From positions 32,507 to 96,506 of the forward strand of contig CAWIZC010000031.1 in assembly GCA_963840445.1 (NCBI GenBank): 64,000 nucleotides of DNA. Reading direction: 5' to 3'. Every line of letters starts with the position of its first letter. Within the stretch, counting starts at the first letter, position 1. Source of the stretch: AWTP1-13 sp963840445. Lineage in GTDB: Bacteria; Pseudomonadota; Alphaproteobacteria; Rhizobiales; Hyphomicrobiaceae. Of the stretch, positions 1-8,933 are shown one piece after another. Under the pieces are notes generated by a model that saw nothing but the letters and a program-made list of their open reading frames with translations, was not told the DNA's origin and ran no database searches. A program made the position numbers and the translations under genes.

Positions 1-771
1 GAGGTGCCGGCGGTCGATCCGCTGCACCTGTGGGGCGCCTATTTCGGTGCCGTCGCCATCACCTGGGTGCTGGCGACGCTGCTGGCGACCAAAGTCCTGC
101 GCCGGCCGCCGGCGGATGCTGCCTCGATCGCCGTCGGGTCGGTGTACGGCAACATCGTCATGATCGGCATTCCTCTGTCGCTTGCCGCCTTCGGCGAGGC
201 CGCGGCTGCACCGATGGCGCTGATCCTGTCGGTCAATACGCCGCTGCTGTGGATCGTCGGCACGCTGCACATGGAGTGGGTCGAACGCGATGAGAGTGCC
301 TCGCTCCCCAGGCTGGTCGCTTCGATACTTCTCGAGCTGGCACGCAACCCTTTGATGATCGCCATCGTCGCCGGTTCGCTGTGGCGGCTGCCCGGCTTCG
401 GCCTGCATCCGGCGATCGACAAGGTGCTGGTGCTGCTGGCGCAGTCCGGCGTGCCGTGCGCGCTGGTGGCTTTGGGAGCGAGCCTGGTCGACTTCAGGAT
501 CAAGGGGCAGGCACCCACGCTCGCCACCATGTGCCTGCTCAAACTGGTGGCCATGCCGGCGATCGCCTGGGCGCTGGCGTTCTGGGTGTTCCGGCTGCCG
601 CCGGTGGCCGCCGGTGTCGTCGTGCTGTTCGCGGCCATGCCGACCGGCGCCAACGCCTACATTTTCGCCACGCGCTACCAGCGGGTGGTGAACTCGACGT
701 CGGGCGCCGTTGCGCTCGGCACGCTGCTGTCGGCGGGTGGTGCCGTCGCTCTCATATGGGCGCTGATCTGA
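1..771 (+). CDS. AEC family (auxin efflux carrier-like) permease, 5' end cut by the window edge
   Basis: Predicted secondary transporter of the AEC family, whose members export small organic acids or related molecules across the inner membrane. The visible 256 residues are a run of hydrophobic helices with family features: an N-terminal VGSVYGNIVMIGIP stretch (conserved Asn-Ile and Gly-Pro in a discontinuous helix) and a C-terminal MPTGANAYIFA stretch. Family members are about 300-320 residues, so some 50 residues lie before base 1. A GTG at base 4 is in frame but is unlikely to be the true start. The gene converges on the 131-residue gene of the opposite strand with only 2 bases between stops. 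The substrate cannot be inferred. Confidence 0.85.
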   Translation, partial: EVPAVDPLHLWGAYFGAVAITWVLATLLATKVLRRPPADAASIAVGSVYGNIVMIGIPLSLAAFGEAAAAPMALILSVNTPLLWIVGTLHMEWVERDESASLPRLVASILLELARNPLMIAIVAGSLWRLPGFGLHPAIDKVLVLLAQSGVPCALVALGASLVDFRIKGQAPTLATMCLLKLVAMPAIAWALAFWVFRLPPVAAGVVVLFAAMPTGANAYIFATRYQRVVNSTSGAVALGTLLSAGGAVALIWALI

Positions 772-773
772 CC

Positions 774-1169
774 TTACGCCGAGGCCGTGTTGCGCTGGGC
801 GTCGTAGTGCTTGGCCGCGGCGACGATGGCGTCGATCATGTCGCCTCGCCTGGCCTTGGCCCGGGCTGCCGGGCCGGTGAGAACCAGGCCGGAAAACGTG
901 GCCACCGCGCGCAGATCCTCGACTGCCTTGACCTGCTCGAGCTTGCCGCGCAGCACGTTCTCGCCGTGCGTACGCAGCAGGTTGATGGCGTGCAGCTGCG
1001 AGGCGTCGAAGGGTTTGCGCGAGCCGGACTTGGGCTGGGCCACTCTGGCGGCCAGGTTGGCCTGCAGGGCGTCGAGCAGGCTGCGCGCGAACGCGTCGTT
1101 CTTGTCGGCTTCGCGCACGATGGCCCGGAACAAACGGTCGAGAACCTCGCGCGCCGGCACGTCCGTCAT
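774..1169 (-). CDS. Hypothetical protein coupled to a ParA-like ATPase
   Basis: A 131-residue soluble protein that I do not recognise. It is rich in Ala, Arg and Asp with predicted helices throughout and no membrane segment. Its ATG overlaps the repaired stop of the upstream ParA gene as ATGA, so the two are probably translated together. That arrangement suggests a partner or regulator of the ParA ATPase, such as a small adaptor linking it to a cargo, but no ParB-like motif is visible. Function is inferred from context only. Confidence 0.65.
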   Translation of the reverse strand: MTDVPAREVLDRLFRAIVREADKNDAFARSLLDALQANLAARVAQPKSGSRKPFDASQLHAINLLRTHGENVLRGKLEQVKAVEDLRAVATFSGLVLTGPAARAKARRGDMIDAIVAAAKHYDAQRNTASA

Positions 1170-2030
1170 TGGGCGGCCACCGTGATCGGCTTGTTGATGA
1201 TCTTGAGCACGGTGTCGGTGAGCGCGTTGACGTACTGCGCCGCCGTGCCGAACTTAGAGGCGAACGTGCCCGGCTGGTCGCGGATAGTCGAGTGCGGTGG
1301 CCAACGGCTGCGTGGCCGGAACCTGCACGCCGAATGGCGAGTACTTGCCGCTCACCGCGGCTATGATGCCCTGCGCGCGGCTATCCTGGCCGGATACGCG
1401 GTTGGGCACTGTGTAGTACTCCGTGCCGCCATTCTCCTTCAACCGGCGTGCGAGCCAGCCGACGTTGTCCTCGGCGGTGCGATCGGGAATGTATGGGACC
1501 AGCACCAGATCGGCGGTGCGCAGCGCCCCCCAGACCAGCTGCGAGAGGCCGGGCGCACAATCGATGACGACCTGATCATACTGACCTTCAACGGAGCGGA
1601 TGATCTGGCCCATGCGGGTCTGCATGTGGTCGAACGCGTCGCTGATCTTATGAAACCGCGCCTGATGCGCGATCATCAGCAGCGCCTCGCGATCGTCGAG
1701 ATCGTGCGAGCTCGGCATGATGTCGAGCGTGGGCGCGGTGCCGCCCGGAAGCGTGACGTCGCCGATGCCTTTGGCGATGTACTCGGACGTGACGATCTTG
1801 TCGTCGCCGACCAGTTGGGTGAGGAGACCAGCGTTGGTGCGGTTGGCCTCGCGCGCCTCGCGCCAGCGCTTGTGGCCCATCATCACCATCGAGGTACTGG
1901 CTTGGGCATCGAGATCGATCAGCAAGACCCGCTGTCGGCCGGTGACAGCCAGTCCATAAGCAAGCATCATGGTAATGGTGGTCTTGCCGACGCCGCCTCG
2001 GCGATTCGAGACGGCAATATATCTGGTCAC
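1166..2030 (-). CDS. ParA/MinD-family ATPase with Arg at the signature-lysine position (one frame break)
   Basis: ParA-type ATPases bind DNA or membrane as ATP dimers and position plasmids, chromosomes or protein cargos. The Walker A is NRRGGVGKTT near residue 9, Walker A' is LLIDLDAQAS and Walker B is VVIDCAPG. The usual signature lysine (KGG) is Arg here. Start chosen: GTG at 2030, preceded by GGGGAG at good spacing, giving MTRYIAVSN; longer starts up to 2084 have no such site. The frame breaks near 1286, where one extra base turns GAC-ATC into GAC-TAT. Beyond it the protein continues as IRDQPGTFASKFG and ends ITVAAQ at 1166. No ParB gene is adjacent, so a cargo-positioning role rather than chromosome partition is inferred. 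Confidence 0.8.
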
Positions 2031-2322
2031 AGCTACGCTCCCCACAAATACCAGGCAATTCCTCACCATCGACCGCTCGGGCAACAGATCGATGATGGTC
2101 AGGTCATGACATTGCGGCTTGTACTCAAACAGACAATTTGCACGCCATAGTGGCAGACAAACAATCTTCGCCCATCCTCTGCAAGCTAATCGATATCAGA
2201 TATCCAAGACATTGATACTCGTGGGAAAAGGTTAAGAACGGCAGCGCGGAGTGGGGCACCGAGAGCCGTTCGAGAAGCGGTACGCGCGTAAGCCTTTGGT
2301 CTAAGGCGGGCGCTTTGCCCCA

Positions 2323-3271
2323 TTATTTCCCGGCCGGCTTGGCGCCGTTCTGGCCGTCGGAAAAGGCGCTGAATACCATGTCTGGCGCGCTGGTGTTATG
2401 CCGCGATGGCGTTGTGCGTCCGGCCCACAGGTCGGTGGCGGTGGCGCGCTTGAACGTCATGATGGCGTCCTCGCGCCAGCCCCGCGCGCCTCTTCTCGCG
2501 CACTGCGACGCGGGCCACGTCGTTGTTGAATTCGGTGACGTACATGGAGCGCAGGGCCGCGAATGGGCGTCCGTCGACGGCCTTGTCGAACGCAATGTCC
2601 AATACGTTGCGATTCTGATCCGTCATCGCCATGGTCACGGTCGCCGAGCCGCCCCGCTCGAAGGCGAGCGTGAAAGCGCGCGCCTTGGCATCGAAGGCAA
2701 TCTCCTTGATCCGCACGATCGGACGGCCGTCGATCTCCACGGGTCCGATCAGGAACGACGAGCCGTACGCGGTCGGCGCCATGCCGGCCGGCGCCAGCGG
2801 CCGCAGTCGCCAGTAGCCGTCCTGCGGATACAGCACCAGCACCTCCTCGCCACCCATCGGACGGATCCTCCACACCTGCAGGAGGTGCACGCCCTTCTCG
2901 ACACGGTCACCGATGCGAACGGTTGCTGTGGCCGGACGCCAGAAGTCGGCGAACGTGAGGCCGACCACCCACAGTTCGATGTCCTCGTAGAGGGTGGTGC
3001 GCTTCGGCGGCTGCGGCTGTGCGCCGGACTTGGGATCGCTGGTGGCCACGCAGCCGGTCCAGTCGGCCTCGAAGCTGTCGCGCTGGATGGTGCCGATGTA
3101 GGAGGGGTGGGCCGCCTCGATGCGGAAGCCGCGCACGTCCTTGGATGCAAGATTGAGGGTGACGTTGTCCTTTTCGGCGCACAGCACCGGCTCGCTGGCG
3201 TTGGTCACGTCGACGGCCAGGGGTTCGGCGGCGTGGGCGGGCACAGCGGATGCCACGCAGATGATCAGCAT
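2323..3271 (-). CDS. Secreted protein of unknown function (one frame break)
   Basis: A roughly 315-residue protein that I do not recognise. Starting at ATG 3271 it opens with a short hydrophobic leader ending VPAHA before AEPLAV, like a signal peptide cut by signal peptidase I, so it is probably periplasmic. The start has few basic residues before the core, so a slightly longer N-terminus is possible. The mature part looks like beta-rich repeats. The frame breaks near 2480: the protein leaves the frame after AVREKRR and resumes as EDAIMTFKRATATDLW, ending at 2323. It lies downstream of the FkbM gene with a palindromic repeat between, so co-transcription is possible. Confidence 0.6.
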
Positions 3272-3298
3272 GAATGCGCCTATGCGCGCCGCAATCCT

Positions 3299-3402
3299 GT
3301 CATCCCGGCCGCAGCGCGAAGCGCGGAGAGCCGGGACCCAGGGCCACATCCAGCGCCTCTGGGTCCCGGATATTTCGCTCACGCGAAATTCCGGGATGAC
3401 AG
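3299..3402. repeat. Dispersed intergenic palindrome, copy 1
   Basis: About 104 bases opening TGTCATCCCGG and closing CCGGGATGACAG, with internal inverted arms (GGGACCCAG / CTGGGTCCC). It has the same ends and layout as the elements at 4204, 16650, 36000 and 60568. It can fold into a long imperfect hairpin. It lies between two genes on the minus strand. Confidence 0.85.
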
Positions 3403-3407
3403 TGTAG

Positions 3408-4180
3408 CTAGCCCTGCAGAACACAGTAGACGTCCCCGGAGTTGGCCTCGTGCGGAAGTGCTGCCATAGTGGCCCGCCATGTCGGCCTTCGAAATCCAGC
3501 GATTGAAGGTAAGCGTCTGGCTTTCGCCCAGCGCCACATCGAAGCCGTACGGCCCGAGCGAGGCTAGCCGATCGAGGCAGCGCAAGGCCACGTCGCGCTG
3601 GATCGTGGTGAACTCGAAGGACAATGCCGGCAGAGGTCGGGACAGACCGGCAAGAACGGTGTCCTCGAAGCCCTCCACGTCGATCTTGGCGAACGCCGGC
3701 GCACCGTGCTCTGCAACCAGCGCATCGAGGGTTGTACACGGCACCTCGATCTCGCTGTCCCACACCTGACCTTCCCAGCCGCCGGCGCCGGCGGCCGCCG
3801 AGATGAAATCGGCCGAGGCCGTCGAGACGGTGGGATTGGCGGAGTTGATGCGTAGCGTCAGCTTGCCGGATCGCGCGCCGCAGGCCGCCTCGACCAGCGT
3901 GACGCCGTGGTCGTCGGCGTAGATGGCGCGGATGGCCCGCGCGCACAGCGGCTGCGGCTCCAGCGCCACCACGCGCGCGCCGACGCCGTCGGAAGCTGCC
4001 GATGCGGTCGCCGACGTGGCTGCCGATGTCGAAGGCTAGTTCGCCCGGCTTCACGAAGCGGGCGTACAGCGCATCCATCGCCGCATCGCGGTGCGCGTCG
4101 CCGTAGTAGACGGCCAGCGAGCGCTGCAGCGGCGCGAAAACCGGATCAGCGCGAAGGGCAGCAACGGTAGCGCTTTTCAT
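3408..4180 (-). CDS. FkbM family methyltransferase (two frame breaks)
   Basis: FkbM-type SAM-dependent methyltransferases O-methylate sugars or small molecules. Reading from ATG 4180, the first frame gives AFDIGSHVGDRIGSF, the SAM-binding loop. The frame shifts near 3990 to GARVVALEPQP and on to the hallmark KIDVEGFEDTVLAGL. Near 3476 it shifts again to end TMAALPHEANSGDVYCVL at 3408. Both breaks are repaired by dropping one base. The repaired protein is about 257 residues, normal for the family. The substrate is unknown. Confidence 0.8.
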
Positions 4181-4203
4181 GGTGCGACCGTGGGACCATG
4201 TAA

Positions 4204-4295
4204 TGTCATCCCGGGGTTGGTCCCCGGGATCCATCCATCAGCTTGCTCCGGCACTCGTTGAGCGCTGGATCCCCGGCACACGGCCGGGGATGACA
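4204..4295. repeat. Dispersed intergenic palindrome, copy 2
   Basis: Opens TGTCATCCCGGGG and closes CCGGGGATGACA, with inner arms CCCCGGGATCCA / TGGATCCCCGG. It fills most of the gap between the OpgH gene's end and the FkbM start. It shares TTGCTCCGGCACTCGT with the element near 7800. Confidence 0.9.
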
Positions 4296-4308
4296 CGAAG
4301 ATCATGGC

Positions 4309-6114
4309 TCACCGCCCATTTCCCATCACCGCCGTCACCTCGGCGGGCGGCGCGAAATCCTCGGGAATGCCGCAGATGCCGAGCTGCTGCAGCAGCCGAC
4401 CGAGGTGCGGCTCGGCAGTCACGACCGCGAATGGTATGGCCAGCAGATAGCCGGCGGTCAGCGGCAGGCTCCACCAGAACACGGCCGGAGCGATCGCTAT
4501 CAGCGCGCCGCACACGATGACGCCGAACAGCGTCTGCGGCCACAGGTTGTGGGCCGCCTCGGCCCAGGTCAGCCGCTGGGCGTCACGCGACTGCCCGCCC
4601 CACACCACCGACTTTCCGAACAGCAGGCCGATCATGAAGATCGACGTGCGGATGGTGGACACGGCGCCCTGCAGGAACGAGAACACCAGCTCGATGGCGG
4701 CGCTCGGAATGAAGCGCAGCCAACCGCCGTAGCGGGCGACACCACCGCGCGTCAGCATGGCATCGAGCAGGCCGGCGATCTTCGGCATCAGGTACATGGT
4801 GAAGAACGTGATGTAGAGGCCGATGGCCAGCTCGACCGGAAAATCCGCTAGGCCGCGCGACTGATAGGCCGCCACGGGCAGCAGCGCGATCATCAACGTC
4901 CAGGCGGGGATGCCGAGGAACATCAGGATCGCCCACACCAGCTGGAAGCGGCTCATGGGATAGAGCCCCGGCAGATCGAGCAGCTTCAGGTACTGCATGT
5001 TGCCCTGACACCAGCGCACGTCGCGGCGGGCGAACTCAAGCATGGTTGGAGGGTTCTCCTCCCAGCTGCCGCGCTCTTCCGGCAGCACGCGCACTTCGTA
5101 GCCGGCGCGCCGCATCAAGGTCGCCTCCACCTGGTCGTGGCTCAGCACATGGCCACCGAGCGGCGGCTTGCCGGGCAGGATCGGCAAATGGCAATCCTCG
5201 TGGAACGGCTTGATGCGCACCAGCGCGTTGTGGCCCCAGAAGGGTCCGCAGTCTCCCACCCACCAGGCCTGGCCCATGGTGTAGCAGCGCATGCCATGGC
5301 GCATGCCGAACTGGAAGACGCGCGCGAACGCGCTCGACGACGGCATGCCCACCACCAGGCTCTGCAGGATGCCGATCTTTGGATAGGCCTGCATCATGCG
5401 CACCAGACGCACGATCTGGTCGCCGGCCATCAGGCTGTCGGCATCGAGCGGCAGCATCAGAGCGTACTCGCCGCCCCAGCGCGCGCAGAAGTCGCGCACG
5501 TTGCCGGCCTTGTAGCCGGTGTTGTCGGTACGGCGGCGGTAGATGATGCGCTCGCGATCTGGATCGTCCGCCTGCCACGCCGCGACGGCCCGTTCTTCGG
5601 CAGCGGCGACATCGGGGTTGTTGGTGTCGCTCAGCACGAAGTAGTCGAACGCTCCACCCTCGCCCGTCGCGTCGACGCTAGCCTTGACGATGCGGAAGCG
5701 CGAGATTGCGCGCTCCGCGTCCTCGTTGCGCAGCGTCATGAAGATCGCGGTCTTGATGCGCAGCGGCACCTTCTCGTCGCCGGCGGGCGCATAGGGCGCA
5801 ACCTCGGCCATGGCGCTCTTGCGGAAGTGCAGCAGCCACAGGCCGATCAGCGAGTTCCAAAAGCCGAGCACCGTCCACGGCGTACCGAATACGAAGCACA
5901 CGAACAGGATGACATCGACCGCCGTCCAGCCGCCGCTGCCCAGGATGCGGGCAGCCACCCACAGCATGCCCAGATAGGTGGCGATGTTGAGCGCGAACAC
6001 CATGCGCCGGCGCCGGGTCAGTTCGGCGATGGACTGCAACCCGGTTGGTGTCGTAAGGCTCATGCCCGCCGCCGGCATGGTCAGCGGCGAAGAGGTGTTC
6101 ACCGTATCGCTCAT
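4309..6114 (-). CDS. opgH: Glucans biosynthesis glucosyltransferase OpgH/MdoH
   Basis: Inner-membrane family-2 glucosyltransferase that builds the beta-glucan backbone of osmoregulated periplasmic glucans from UDP-glucose. The protein has 601 residues. There are two membrane helices (about 38-60 and 66-95), then the catalytic domain with LSDTNNP (161-167), the DAD metal site (224-226) and RDVRWCQGN (about 364-372). Several C-terminal membrane helices form the export path. It is shorter than the 847-residue E. coli protein but similar to alphaproteobacterial forms. No opgG neighbour is visible. It is transcribed divergently from the dehydrogenase at 6301, with a 186-base shared upstream region. 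Confidence 0.93.
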   Translation of the reverse strand: MSDTVNTSSPLTMPAAGMSLTTPTGLQSIAELTRRRRMVFALNIATYLGMLWVAARILGSGGWTAVDVILFVCFVFGTPWTVLGFWNSLIGLWLLHFRKSAMAEVAPYAPAGDEKVPLRIKTAIFMTLRNEDAERAISRFRIVKASVDATGEGGAFDYFVLSDTNNPDVAAAEERAVAAWQADDPDRERIIYRRRTDNTGYKAGNVRDFCARWGGEYALMLPLDADSLMAGDQIVRLVRMMQAYPKIGILQSLVVGMPSSSAFARVFQFGMRHGMRCYTMGQAWWVGDCGPFWGHNALVRIKPFHEDCHLPILPGKPPLGGHVLSHDQVEATLMRRAGYEVRVLPEERGSWEENPPTMLEFARRDVRWCQGNMQYLKLLDLPGLYPMSRFQLVWAILMFLGIPAWTLMIALLPVAAYQSRGLADFPVELAIGLYITFFTMYLMPKIAGLLDAMLTRGGVARYGGWLRFIPSAAIELVFSFLQGAVSTIRTSIFMIGLLFGKSVVWGGQSRDAQRLTWAEAAHNLWPQTLFGVIVCGALIAIAPAVFWWSLPLTAGYLLAIPFAVVTAEPHLGRLLQQLGICGIPEDFAPPAEVTAVMGNGR

Positions 6115-6300
6115 GAAGTCCCCTGAGTTTCCCTACGAGCCCGCTTGCATACCAGCCCGCGAAATTCGCCGCCTTCCCTATTGCAAACGGAATGAAGCGT
6201 GAATGAACACAAAGGCCACGCCAGCTTATAAGGCGGTTCCTGCCGCTCCCGCATATAGCCGAGCGGCCGGCCGGCGGCGACGCTCGGCCAGGACTGCAAC

Positions 6301-7305
6301 ATGATGACGCGCCGATCGGTGGGCAGAAGCCGGGTCGCCAAGTCCCTCTGGTACGCCAAGAAGGGGGTGACCGAGCTGCGAGCCGCACCCCTGTCCCCAC
6401 CGGGGCCAGGCCAAGCGCGCATCCGTACGCTGTTCAGCGGCATCAGCCGCGGTACCGAGCGCCTGGTATTCCAAGGGGCCGTGGCCAGCAGCGAATGGGA
6501 GCGCATGCGCGGTCCGATGCAGGAAGGATCGTTCCCCTTCCCCGTCAAATACGGCTATTGCGCGACGGGTGTTGTAGAGGAGGGGCCTGCGGAGTTGCGG
6601 GGCCGGACCGTCTTTTGCCTGCATCCGCACCAGGACTATTTCAATGCGCCCGCGGACGCCCTGGCCGTGGTGCCGGAGGCGGTTCCGGCCCGGCGGGCTA
6701 CCCTGGCCGCCAACATGGAAACGGCGCTCAACGCCCTCTGGGACGCCGGTGCGGGCCCTGGCGACCGCATCGTGGTGGTGGGGGCCGGCGTGGTGGGCTT
6801 GCTGGTGACATCCCTGGCTGCCAGGGTACCCGGCGCAACAGTGACCGCGGTCGACGTGGACAAGTCCCGCCGGCCTATCCTCGAAGCGCTGGGCGCCGGC
6901 TGGGCTGCACCGGACCATGCCCCGGGCGAGGCCGATATCGTCTTCCATGCCAGCGCCAGCGCTGCCGGGTTGAACACCGCCATTGGCTGCGCCGGCCCGG
7001 AAGGCACCATCGTCGAGATGAGCTGGTACGGGGACAAGCCCGTTACCGTGGACCTCGGCGGGGCCTTCCACAGCCGCCGGCTGAAGCTCGTGTCCTCCCA
7101 GGTCGGCCTGATCTCGACCGGCCGGCGCCTGCGCTGGGACTATCGCCGCCGCCGCGAGATGGCGCTGTCTCTGCTGGCCGAGCCGGCCCTCGATGCGCTA
7201 GTCGCCGAGGAGATCGCCTTCGAGGATGCGCCGCGCGAGCTGCCGCGAATTTTTGCGCCGGGTGCGCAAGGTCTCGCCCCGGTGATCCGCTACGCCCAAG
7301 ACTGA
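6301..7305 (+). CDS. Zinc-type alcohol dehydrogenase-like oxidoreductase (MDR superfamily)
   Basis: Medium-chain dehydrogenase/reductase fold: an N-terminal GroES-like domain, then an NAD(P)-binding Rossmann domain with GAGVVGLLVTSLAA at about 160-175 and an acidic residue at AVDVDKSRR. The usual catalytic zinc ligands and the four-Cys structural zinc loop are not evident, so it may be a zinc-free oxidoreductase. The protein has 334 residues; the ATG at 6301 is followed by a second in-frame ATG. It lies 19 bases before the PTPS-like gene on the same strand and leads the run dehydrogenase, PTPS-like, GT4, methyltransferase. This suggests that it oxidises an intermediate of that pathway. Substrate unknown. 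Confidence 0.8.
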   Translation: MMTRRSVGRSRVAKSLWYAKKGVTELRAAPLSPPGPGQARIRTLFSGISRGTERLVFQGAVASSEWERMRGPMQEGSFPFPVKYGYCATGVVEEGPAELRGRTVFCLHPHQDYFNAPADALAVVPEAVPARRATLAANMETALNALWDAGAGPGDRIVVVGAGVVGLLVTSLAARVPGATVTAVDVDKSRRPILEALGAGWAAPDHAPGEADIVFHASASAAGLNTAIGCAGPEGTIVEMSWYGDKPVTVDLGGAFHSRRLKLVSSQVGLISTGRRLRWDYRRRREMALSLLAEPALDALVAEEIAFEDAPRELPRIFAPGAQGLAPVIRYAQD

Positions 7306-7324
7306 CCGAGCAGGAGAACGCTTT

Positions 7325-7723
7325 ATGTACGCCGTCGAGGTCCGCGATCGGATCATGGTCGCCCACAGCCTGCCCGACCCGTTCTTCGGACCGGCCCAGC
7401 ACATGCACGGCGCCACCTTCGTGGTCGACGTTGCGTTCTATCGCGAGCAGCTGACCAAACAGAACGTGGTGGTGGACATCGGCGCGGCACTCGATGTGCT
7501 CGGCAAGACGCTGAAGCCGCTCGCCTACAAGAACCTCGACGAGCTGGCGCAGTTCAAGGGCAAGCTGACCACCACCGAGTTTCTGTGCCGCTACGTGTTC
7601 GACGCGGTGGCCAAGGCCGCCAAGGACGGTGCGCTGGGCGAGGACGGCAAGGGACTCTCCAAGATCCGCGTTACGCTGCATGAAACCGACCTGGCACGCG
7701 CCTGGTTCGAGGGCCCGGTGTGA
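7325..7723 (+). CDS. 6-pyruvoyl-tetrahydropterin synthase / QueD-like protein with altered active site
   Basis: Fold family of PTPS and 6-carboxytetrahydropterin synthase (T-fold, zinc lyase acting on dihydroneopterin triphosphate). The family shape is clear: MVAHSL supplies the first zinc His, the HMHGATF segment aligns with HGH, VVDIGAALDVL matches the VVDFG segment, and the C-terminal LHETDLARAWFEG contains the family Glu. The catalytic Cys four residues before HGH is absent, and the Asp-His pair of the LDHxxLN motif reads AYKNLDEL here. A classical PTPS or QueD reaction is therefore doubtful. The protein has 132 residues, normal length. It sits between an MDR dehydrogenase and a glycosyltransferase, supporting a variant pterin-like pathway. 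Confidence 0.82.
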   Translation: MYAVEVRDRIMVAHSLPDPFFGPAQHMHGATFVVDVAFYREQLTKQNVVVDIGAALDVLGKTLKPLAYKNLDELAQFKGKLTTTEFLCRYVFDAVAKAAKDGALGEDGKGLSKIRVTLHETDLARAWFEGPV

Positions 7724-7750
7724 GGGACTGAGGCCAGCGCACACGATCCA

Positions 7751-7873
7751 TCTCTCCCCGTTCACGGGGAAAGGGTCGGGCTGAGGGGCAGACGGTTGCT
7801 CCGGCACTCGTGGCCGCCCCTCACCCTAGCGCTCTCCGCGTTGGCGGGGAGAGGGGACGCTGCCGGGATGACA
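7751..7873. repeat. Intergenic palindromic element of a second type
   Basis: Outer arms TCTCCCCG near 7753 and CGGGGAGAG near 7846, inner arms GAGGGGC / GCCCCTC, and a trailing CCGGGATGACAG. The tail resembles the ends of the TGTCATCC elements, and TTGCTCCGGCACTCGT is shared with the copy at 4204, so this may be a composite. It separates the PTPS-like gene from the GT4 gene. Confidence 0.7.
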
Positions 7874-7878
7874 GCGCC

Positions 7879-8933
7879 ATGACCACGGTCGTCTTTGCCA
7901 TTCCGGGCGACATCGATCTGCCGACGGGCGGCTACACCTACGATCGGCGCGTGCTGGCGCTGCTGCCGCAGCACGGTGTCGCCGCACACGCACGTGGAGC
8001 TGCCGGCCGGCTATCCGCTGCCGACGTGCCGCCGACCTCGATGCCACCGCCCGTGCCTTTGCCGGAACGCCACGGGGCTCGGTGCTGATGGTCGATGGTC
8101 TCGCCTACGGTGCCATGCCCGCCGACGTCGTGCGACGCGCCGCTGCTCCGATCATCGCGCTGGTGCACCATCCGCTGTGCCTGGAGACCGGCCTGTCCGA
8201 CGAGCACGCCGCGCGGCTGCATGCATCCGAGACCGCTGCGCTGGCGCTGGCCCAGCGTGTCATCGTCACCAGCCGGACCACCGCCCGGACCCTCGTCGAG
8301 GAGTTCGCGGTTCCGCCGGACAAACTCACCATCGCCGAGCCCGGCACCGATCCCGCGCCGCGAGCACCTGGATCGTCCGGCACGCTGCAGCTGCTGGCGG
8401 TCGGCTCGGTCGTGCCGCGCAAGGGCTATGACATCCTGGTGCGAGCCCTCGAGCAAATCTCGACGACGGTCGCCTGGCAGCTGACCATCGTCGGCGCCAC
8501 CGACCGCAGCCCGGAGACGACGGCTGCCATCGAGACGCAGATCGCGCGCTCGCCGCTGGCCCCGCGCATCCGCATGATCGGCGGCCTGTCGGAGCACGCA
8601 CTCGGCGACGTCTACGCACGTACCGACGTGCTCGTTCTGTCGTCGCTGTATGAGGGCTACGGCATGGTGCTGGCCGAGGCCCTGGCGCGCGGCCTGCCGA
8701 TCGTGACGACCACCGGCGGCGCAGCAGCCGAGACCGTACCCGATGGGGCGGCGCTGAAAGTGCCGCCCGCCGACGTCGATGCGCTGGCCGACGCCCTGCA
8801 GCGCGTCATTGCCGACGCAGCCCTGCGCCAGCAATTGGCCGACGCGGCCTGGGCCTTCGCGCAAACCTCCCTGCCGCGCTGGGACGATTCCGTCGCCCGC
8901 ATCGCCGCGGTCATCAAGGAGCTAGCCACATGA
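7879..8933 (+). CDS. Glycosyltransferase family 4 (two frame breaks)
   Basis: GT-B fold glycosyltransferase transferring a sugar from a nucleotide sugar. It starts MTTVVFAIPGDIDLPTGGYTYD (glycine-rich N-terminal loop). The frame breaks near 7990, continuing HVELPAGYPLP, and again near 8030, continuing ADLDATARAFAGTP. The long third segment carries SVVPRKGYDILVRAL and the GT4 donor-site motif LSSLYEGYGMVLAEALA with its EX7E-like acidic residues. Both breaks are repaired by dropping one base, giving about 351 residues. Its stop overlaps the methyltransferase start as ATGA, so the pair is coupled. In this setting it probably glycosylates the product of the PTPS-like branch (inference). Confidence 0.83.

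Noticed and set aside
381..2150. A 589-residue plus-strand open frame
   Set aside because: It crosses the end of the AEC gene and lies antisense to the ParA and 131-residue genes. Composition is that of a shadow in GC-rich DNA, with no family features.
2396..4234. A single 612-residue minus-strand protein
   Set aside because: It joins the FkbM N-terminus to an unrelated secreted protein through out-of-frame low-complexity sequence and a palindromic repeat. Two separate genes with frame breaks explain it better.
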